Shown in pieces: positions 7,701-11,228 of a stretch of 11,228 bases of DNA. Source of the stretch: an uncultured Clostridia bacterium (GTDB taxonomy: Bacteria; Bacillota; Clostridia; Oscillospirales; Ruminococcaceae). The notes below the pieces were generated by a model. It was not told where the DNA came from. It searched no databases and worked only from the letters and a program-made list of their open reading frames with translations. The DNA lies in NCBI GenBank assembly GCA_947165805.1, contig CAMVBT010000055.1, positions 1 through 11,228 on the forward strand, written 5' to 3'. The translations under genes and the position numbers were made by a program. Position 1 is the stretch's first letter. Each line of letters starts with the position of its first letter.

Positions 7701-9506
7701 CTGCGTCACGGATACATTGTTCGTTTCGGCGGCTGCCGGAGCCGTTGCATCGTCGGGCTCCGGTCTCTCGGAGCTGCGGCTGACGGGCTTTGCGGGCGTG
7801 TCTTGATAGCCCGTTTCACGCGCATAGATCGCGGCAAAGGGGTTTACCGCCTCGCCCGCGTTATCTGTATTAACCTTCAGCGCTATCTCCGCCGAACGGA
7901 ACATATCATACTCGCCGCGCTTGTGCGGAAGTCCGCCTTGTGCGCCTATGACATCGCTGAGACTTTCGGGTCCTCCGGAGGCGGCAGAGCGGCCGCGTCT
8001 TTCTTCCTTTGAATGATGCCTGCGCGGTTCCGGAGCTGCGGGCGTTTCGGTCTTCTCGGGTATATAAGTTTTATGTGTTTCCGGAGCTGCGGGTGTTTCG
8101 GTCTTTTCGGGGAAATGGGTCTTATGTGTTTCCGGGGCTGCGGGAGCCTTGTCCGGTATCTGCGCGAGCGGGCTGTAAGCCTCAGCCTTTTCGGCGGGAG
8201 CTTCGGGGGCTTTTGCGGGAGCCGGTGCTGCACTGCCGCTGTGCATCTCCTTCTCTATTGCGAGCTGGAGCTCGGATTTCTGGGGCTTCTGTTCCTCGCG
8301 GAGCCTTCTTCTTGCAGGACGCTCTCTCGGAGTTCCGGAGAACAGGCCTGCGCGCTCATGGGCGGCCTCTATCTTTTCTTTCTCTTTCAGCAGTTCGCGG
8401 CGCTGTTTTACCGCGGTCAGCATCTTGTAGTAATCGCCCTCGGTCAGCGGCGACTCTTCAAGCAGAGTGATAAGGCGCTCTTTTGTCAGGTGCGGGTTCT
8501 TTTCTATCTCGCGGTATGCGCTGTTGCTTATCCTTGTGTTTCCGATCAGGCGCAGGAATTCGCTGCCTTTCAGTTTCTCCGCCGTTACCACAGCGATAAA
8601 TGTCTTTGCGTCCAGCGGCAGCGGCGAGTCTTTTTCGTCGCCGTTCTCCGGGAATTCGTCCATTTCCGATTCCTCGTCGGGAACGGCTTCTTCTGCCGCG
8701 GATTCGTCCGCGAACACTTTATATCCCTCGGAGTTTTCGCTGTCGTTTGTTTCGGCAGGCGCGGGCTCCTCGGGAGTTTCTTCTTCCTCCGGCTCGGGTT
8801 CCTCGGCTGCGGGTTCTTCCACGGTAGTTTCTTCCTCAAGTTCAGATTCTTCGGCTGCGGGTTCTTCCGCAGGAGTTTCTTCCTCCGGTTCGGGTTCTTC
8901 CGCCGCGGGTTCTTCCTTGAGAGTTTCTTCTTCCGGTTCGGGTTCTTCTTCGGGAGTTTCTTCTTCATCGGCGGTCGCGTCGAAGCCCGTGTACCGTTCT
9001 TTCAGCTCCTCGGGAGCGCGGTACGCCGCCGCAGCCGCCGCAAGCGGTTCATAGTCGGCGCCGAGACGGTTTCGGGCGGATTCAAGCTTATCGCCCACCG
9101 TGTCCTCGGGCATTCCGGTGAGCAGAGATATCTCATGCTTTCCGTAGCCGAACGATGCCGAAATGGCGAACACGAGCCTTTCCACATCGGGCAGCCCAGA
9201 TGTCACCGCAAAAATGCCGGTGAGAGTTCTGCTGACCCCCGTAGCCTTGTATTCCTTAAGCGTGTCAACTATATTTTTTGTGAGCTCATGAACGAGCCAT
9301 GACCTCAGGTGTTTTTCGTCCTTTATCCTCGAAATGCCCGAATAGCCGTCCCTTATCGCTGCGGCGACGGACTCCTTTGCCGCCGTTTCGCCTTTCAGCG
9401 CTATCAGCGCGGTGGCGTAAAGGTTGTCCGCGGCATCGAGGCACAGCGATTCATAAGCGGCTTTGCTGCCGTTTTTTGCCTTGTTGAGTTTTTCGGAAAA
9501 TGTCAA
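4701..9506 (-). CDS. Giant single-pass membrane protein: sigma-70/ECF-like N-terminus, disordered repeat region, TM helix, extracytoplasmic beta-propeller-like domain
   Basis: About 1601 aa from a probable TTG start at 9506 (AAAAGGAG 9 nt upstream). Residues 14-86 resemble sigma region 2 (LYATALIAL ... LRSWLVHELTKNIVDTLKEY, matching the usual W-L-x(5)-N-x-x-D pattern), but the usual DAED-VQE stretch is lost. Residues 105-149 resemble region 4 with its helix-turn-helix (LPDVERLVFA ... HEISLLTGMPEDTVGDKLES ... ARNRLG). Then come an acidic 16-aa-repeat stretch (about 174-295), a helical Lys/Glu-rich unit (about 298-388) and a long Pro/Ala/Glu-rich, mostly disordered stretch with three short-repeat families. 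One transmembrane helix lies at 1056-1073 (MIFCAVCAVLLIGGACAM). The extracytoplasmic rest (1074-1601) is beta-rich, with the blade-like phrase GSEF[IA]GFTV at 1197-1205 and 1287-1295, and looks like a beta-propeller. N-in/C-out topology is inferred. It has its own promoter and terminator. A transmembrane sensor with a sigma-like cytoplasmic module is the best reading; a structural scaffold is the alternative. Confidence 0.8.
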   Translation of the reverse strand: MTFSEKLNKAKNGSKAAYESLCLDAADNLYATALIALKGETAAKESVAAAIRDGYSGISRIKDEKHLRSWLVHELTKNIVDTLKEYKATGVSRTLTGIFAVTSGLPDVERLVFAISASFGYGKHEISLLTGMPEDTVGDKLESARNRLGADYEPLAAAAAAYRAPEELKERYTGFDATADEEETPEEEPEPEEETLKEEPAAEEPEPEEETPAEEPAAEESELEEETTVEEPAAEEPEPEEEETPEEPAPAETNDSENSEGYKVFADESAAEEAVPDEESEMDEFPENGDEKDSPLPLDAKTFIAVVTAEKLKGSEFLRLIGNTRISNSAYREIEKNPHLTKERLITLLEESPLTEGDYYKMLTAVKQRRELLKEKEKIEAAHERAGLFSGTPRERPARRRLREEQKPQKSELQLAIEKEMHSGSAAPAPAKAPEAPAEKAEAYSPLAQIPDKAPAAPETHKTHFPEKTETPAAPETHKTYIPEKTETPAAPEPRRHHSKEERRGRSAASGGPESLSDVIGAQGGLPHKRGEYDMFRSAEIALKVNTDNAGEAVNPFAAIYARETGYQDTPAKPVSRSSERPEPDDATAPAAAETNNVSVTQQLEMPFPKLGSSDMQEHPFAVMRPERPEKTAGTDTPELPKGPEKTSAPDIPEMSGKKSDPLSVTQILDDFSYNGERPGYDMSVTQILEGLDKKTDGLGENASSTYGIKAPVWSETVKDRSEPETQLFASPETEESTEAVPEEQPEAEPYLRAPETNDEPAAEPLTLKEPTGPIYIPDFEDTYLHVDDIDDDDDETESIEDIDEEDDAEETGDIPTPDVHYADEETDDNAAFEVHYADEEESGTDAFEVNYPDDNETDAPEPEEDTADETAEDVPPSEVNYADEGEPESTAFEVNYADEDEETGEADTPENEPLDEETDDTPAFEVHFADEEPVPAEEEAAPEKEKPADEEPAEEPEPAGRKAPIRFIPGEMHDTVQFEVSGSETEKEEPPEPAAQETEEPPFVPEAPVQQVIPDEPEAAPVPDDEPEQPRKRYMGNEHFIDDDEYVEGINNGKMIFCAVCAVLLIGGACAMKFLPKQNKPAAEPAVPVSASVQADPQATEPAAPVITVPTESKDILAAFASYDEITTAGENVPAAVYDIQYMNASARPYAPTLTKRYLQTATVAYIYNEGTIRMVSLDPAAPVELGTVKLQEREGSEFIGFTVLDGMIYAVSQTGTGTASAKVWTDIFDGGFAVAPYSLDGTFVDMSIVAGKPVIITHAQTNGTSAPQSSAAETPAPTDIVRLAGSEFAGFTVIGEIGGEGLLDIYGGNASFVNSDGGLTVLAVDNNRTYAVDITADLKAENARVFAGEAFSGDCLNGGAFIGADRNGGVIAAKGANALTTGVEGEKPTALAWADKGTAYVLAGQNNDSVMLYGFDMSGEEPASAPAPISAFYSEKLAAAGSGLAGLAAECDASGDRTGLKLSLYSYSGALKETASAVIGLDEKTDAENLRYLTSDAETDPAFISVSENGDIIAVPTVYFDGFSEVVRIVTFSGSSLKQTGELMLYETKSPYVCTAIRQGTLFVMTDGKVMTANAADCSNVQSVDALTASMGENAGWLE
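6708..7052 (-). repeat. Six degenerate [FS]EV[HN]YADEE repeats inside the giant protein
   Basis: The encoded motif appears at residues 819-826 (DVHYADEE), 833-841 (FEVHYADEE), 848-856 (FEVNYPDDN), 878-886 (SEVNYADEG), 893-901 (FEVNYADED) and 925-933 (FEVHFADEE), with an eroded seventh (QFEV) near 978. Spacing varies from about 14 to 32 residues, with acidic filler. An aromatic/hydrophobic core in acidic disordered sequence is typical of short linear binding motifs. Confidence 0.85.
7440..7712 (-). repeat. Three SVTQ[IQ]L[DE] motifs inside the giant protein
   Basis: Encoded at residues 599-605 (SVTQQLE), 664-670 (SVTQILD) and 684-690 (SVTQILE), set in Pro-rich disordered sequence. The last two lie 20 residues apart and share their DNA closely; the first is 65 residues earlier. 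The conserved S/T and Q positions suggest a docking or phosphorylation motif, which is inference. Confidence 0.8.
8037..8138 (-). repeat. 51-bp tandem repeat (17 aa, two copies) inside the giant gene
   Basis: Two adjacent copies encode AAPETHKT[HY][FI]PEKTETP-A (residues 457-490), followed by a broken third start (APEP). The DNA copies are nearly identical, so copy number may vary between strains by slippage or recombination. Confidence 0.85.
8772..8951 (-). repeat. 48-bp tandem repeats (16 aa) coding an acidic stretch of the giant protein
   Basis: Three full copies of EEPAAEE[PS]E[PL]EEE[TE] plus two variable residues (residues 198-245), with a partial copy before (186-197) and the start of another after. 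They form a strongly negative, probably extended spacer directly behind the sigma-like domain. Confidence 0.85.
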
Positions 9507-9515
9507 AGTTTCCCA

Positions 9516-9523
9516 CTCCTTTT
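9516..9523 (-). promoter_or_regulatory. Ribosome binding site that selects a TTG start for the giant gene
   Basis: AAAAGGAG reads on the minus strand, 9 nt upstream of TTG at 9506. The in-frame ATGs at 9536 and 9617 have no ribosome binding site. The first would lie only about 4 nt into the predicted transcript, and the second overlaps the leuS terminator. Confidence 0.75.
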
Positions 9524-9546
9524 GTAAAATGGTCATACATAATAAT

Positions 9547-9575
9547 ATTATACCATATATAAAGCAAAATTTAAA
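9547..9575 (-). promoter_or_regulatory. Extended -10 promoter of the giant sigma-like/propeller gene
   Basis: On the minus strand, TGGTATAAT (9555-9547) is an extended -10 element. TTTAAA (9575-9570) stands as a weak -35 at 17-bp spacing. Predicted transcription start is near 9540, leaving a leader of about 34 nt before the TTG start. It looks like a housekeeping sigma-A promoter, so autoregulation by the encoded sigma-like domain is not evident from it. Confidence 0.7.
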
Positions 9576-9616
9576 GTGTTTTTTGAAAAAACATAGCATA
9601 TTATCTGTTTTTTCCA

Positions 9617-9653
9617 AAACAAAAAGACCGGGAGCATTTCCGGCTCCCGGTCT
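9617..9653 (-). terminator. Rho-independent terminator of leuS
   Basis: A perfect 11-bp GC-rich stem, AGACCGGGAGC (9625-9635) with GCTCCCGGTCT (9643-9653), has a 7-nt loop. On the minus strand it is followed by TTTTT-G-TTTT. It begins 17 bp past the leuS stop and separates leuS from the next gene. Confidence 0.92.
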
Positions 9654-9670
9654 GCGATATTTTTACTGAC

Positions 9671-11228
9671 TTACTTTACAACGATGTTCACGAGCTTCTT
9701 CGGAACAGCGATCTTCTTGACTATAGTCTTGCCTTCGAGAAGCGGCTTCACAGTCTCATTTGCGAGCGCGGCTTCGATCATGCTGTCCTGATCGGCGTCC
9801 GCGGCAATGTTCATCTTCGCGCGCACCTTGCCGTTGATCTGCACGACTATTTCGATAGTCTCCTCGACGCACAGAGCCTCATCGTAAGTTACCCAGCTCT
9901 GCTCGGAGAGTATGCCGCCGAACAGGGTGTGGTACATCTCCTCGGTGATGTGTGGAGCGAACGGATTGAGCATGGTCAGCAGAGCCTTCATCTCGCCCTT
10001 TGTGATGCTGCCCTTGTCGCTTATCTGATTGAGCAGGGTCATCATAGCCGCTATCGCGGTGTTGAATTTCAGCTGCTCGATATCCGAAGATACTTTCTTT
10101 ATCGTTCTGTGGAACGACGCCGAAAGCTCCTTGCTGTACTGCTCGTCGTCGGTCATTATATCCTGTAATGCCCAGATGCGCTCGAGGAAGCGCTTGCAGC
10201 CCTTAAGACTGCTCTCGCTCCACGGAGCAGCCTGCTCATAGTCGCCCATGAACAGTACATATACGCGCAGAACGTCCGCGCCGTACTCGTCAACCACATC
10301 GTTCGGGTCAACGACGTTTCCGCGGGACTTGCTCATCTTCACGCCGTCGGGGCCGAGTATAAGTCCCTGCGCCGTTCTCTTCGCGTAGGGCTCCTCGACC
10401 GGCACAGCGCCGATATCGTAGAGGAACCTGTGCCAGAAGCGCGAATAGATCAGATGCCTTGTGACGTGCTCCATGCCGCCGTTGTACCAGTCAACGGGCA
10501 GCCAGTATTTCAGAGCCTCCTGCGAAGCGAGAGCCGTGTCGTTATTCGGGTCGCAGTAGCGCAGGAAGTACCACGACGAGCCCGCCCACTGCGGCATCGT
10601 GTCGGTCTCGCGCTTCGCGTCGCCGCCGCACTTCGGGCACTTGCAGTTCACGAAGCTGTCTATCTTCGCGAGAGGGCTCTCACCGTCCGAGCCGGGCTGG
10701 TAGTTATCCACAGGCGGGAGCTTCAGCGGGAGCTCCTCATACGGTACAGCCACCATTCCGCACTTCGGGCAGTGCACTATCGGTATGGGCTCGCCCCAGT
10801 ATCTCTGGCGGTTGAAAGCCCAGTCCTTCATCTTGTACTGAACGCCCGCCTTGCCGACGCCCTTCTTTTCGAGGACTGTCAGCACCTTGGCGATAGCGTC
10901 CTTTTTGTTTGTTATGCCGTTCAGCTCGCCGGAGTTGACCATTTCGCCGTCGCCGGTGTAGGCTTCCTTGGAGATGTCGCCGCCCTTGATGACCTCGATT
11001 ATCGGGATACCGAACTTATTTGCGAACTCATAGTCGCGGGTATCGTGCGCCGGTACAGCCATGATAGCGCCGGTGCCGTAGCCCATCATTACATAGTCGG
11101 AAACATATATCGGTATCTCGGTGTCGTTGACGGGGTTTATAGCCGTGAAGCCGTCGATCTTAACGCCGGTCTTGTCCTTGACGAGCTGTGTGCGCTCGAA
11201 TTCGCTTTTCTTCGCGCACTCGTCGTTG
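9671..11228 (-). CDS. leuS: Leucyl-tRNA synthetase (5' truncated by the window edge)
   Basis: Leucyl-tRNA synthetase charges tRNA-Leu with leucine in the cytoplasm. The reading frame is open to the window edge, giving 518 visible C-terminal residues of a protein usually 800-880 aa long; the ATG at 11089 is internal. Visible landmarks: the CP1 editing-domain end (FTAINPVNDTEIPIYVSDYV, then GYGTGAIMAVPAHDTRDYEFA at 49-69, with the conserved Asp that blocks leucine hydrolysis); a zinc-binding-type insertion with C153-x2-C156 and C197-x2-C200; the class I phrase WYNGGMEHVTRHLIYSRFWH; KMSKS at 297-301; the anticodon-binding helical region; and the C-terminal domain starting VVQINGKVRAK (461-471). 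Nothing is broken or missing in the visible part. A strong terminator follows, so it is not co-transcribed with the next gene. Confidence 0.97.
   Translation of the reverse strand, partial: NDECAKKSEFERTQLVKDKTGVKIDGFTAINPVNDTEIPIYVSDYVMMGYGTGAIMAVPAHDTRDYEFANKFGIPIIEVIKGGDISKEAYTGDGEMVNSGELNGITNKKDAIAKVLTVLEKKGVGKAGVQYKMKDWAFNRQRYWGEPIPIVHCPKCGMVAVPYEELPLKLPPVDNYQPGSDGESPLAKIDSFVNCKCPKCGGDAKRETDTMPQWAGSSWYFLRYCDPNNDTALASQEALKYWLPVDWYNGGMEHVTRHLIYSRFWHRFLYDIGAVPVEEPYAKRTAQGLILGPDGVKMSKSRGNVVDPNDVVDEYGADVLRVYVLFMGDYEQAAPWSESSLKGCKRFLERIWALQDIMTDDEQYSKELSASFHRTIKKVSSDIEQLKFNTAIAAMMTLLNQISDKGSITKGEMKALLTMLNPFAPHITEEMYHTLFGGILSEQSWVTYDEALCVEETIEIVVQINGKVRAKMNIAADADQDSMIEAALANETVKPLLEGKTIVKKIAVPKKLVNIVVK

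Noticed and set aside
8772..8951. Possible CRISPR array from regular 48-bp units
   Set aside because: The units are contiguous, in frame and without unique spacers; they are coding tandem repeats.
8013..9302. 429-aa plus-strand open frame with repeated FFR/GFF blocks
   Set aside because: It is the antisense image of the Glu/Pro repeat tracts; the apparent repeats only reflect the real 48-bp repeats on the other strand.
9507..9617. N-terminal extension of the giant protein with a hydrophobic segment (FCFIYGIILLCM)
   Set aside because: This stretch is AT-rich, contains the promoter and overlaps the T-run of the leuS terminator; an RBS-supported TTG start lies downstream.

Overview
The window looks like chromosomal DNA of a Gram-positive, low-to-moderate-GC anaerobe of the Clostridia, most likely Oscillospiraceae/Ruminococcus-like. 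This rests on the style of the PilB/PilT ATPases, a YcdB/YcdC-type secreted protein with S-layer-homology (SLH) repeats, AGGAG-type ribosome binding sites and a moderately GC-rich coding bias. The genus is an inference from protein style, not a computed match. No rRNA, tRNA, CRISPR array, insertion sequence or phage gene was seen.

Left part (1-2038, plus strand): the 3' end of a type IV pilus assembly ATPase gene (pilB/gspE-like) is followed, after a 68-bp gap holding a 16-bp perfect palindrome, by a complete pilT retraction ATPase gene. The unit appears to end here: 2039-2333 holds a 15-bp direct repeat, a GC-rich hairpin and two strong terminator hairpins, one for each converging transcript.

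Middle and right part (2334-11228, minus strand), in order of transcription: the 3' two-thirds of leuS (leucyl-tRNA synthetase) ending in a classic terminator; a very large gene (4701-9506, about 1601 aa) with its own extended -10 promoter and probably a TTG start; and a secreted protein with YcdB/YcdC-like repeats and C-terminal SLH repeats (2334-4538), with its own promoter and terminator. Each of these three genes appears to be a separate transcription unit.

The most interesting object is the large protein. It joins a cytoplasmic sigma-70/ECF-like N-terminus (region-2-like and region-4-like helices), a roughly 900-residue largely disordered acidic and proline-rich cytoplasmic stretch carrying several families of short repeated motifs, one transmembrane helix, and an approximately 530-residue extracytoplasmic beta-propeller-like domain. 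This is the layout expected of a one-protein transmembrane sensor physically tied to a transcription-factor-like module. The sigma-like part is degenerate in region 2, so whether it still directs RNA polymerase is open. Pili, an SLH-anchored surface protein and a membrane sensor side by side suggest a surface-biology theme, but leuS is housekeeping and no operon links the parts.
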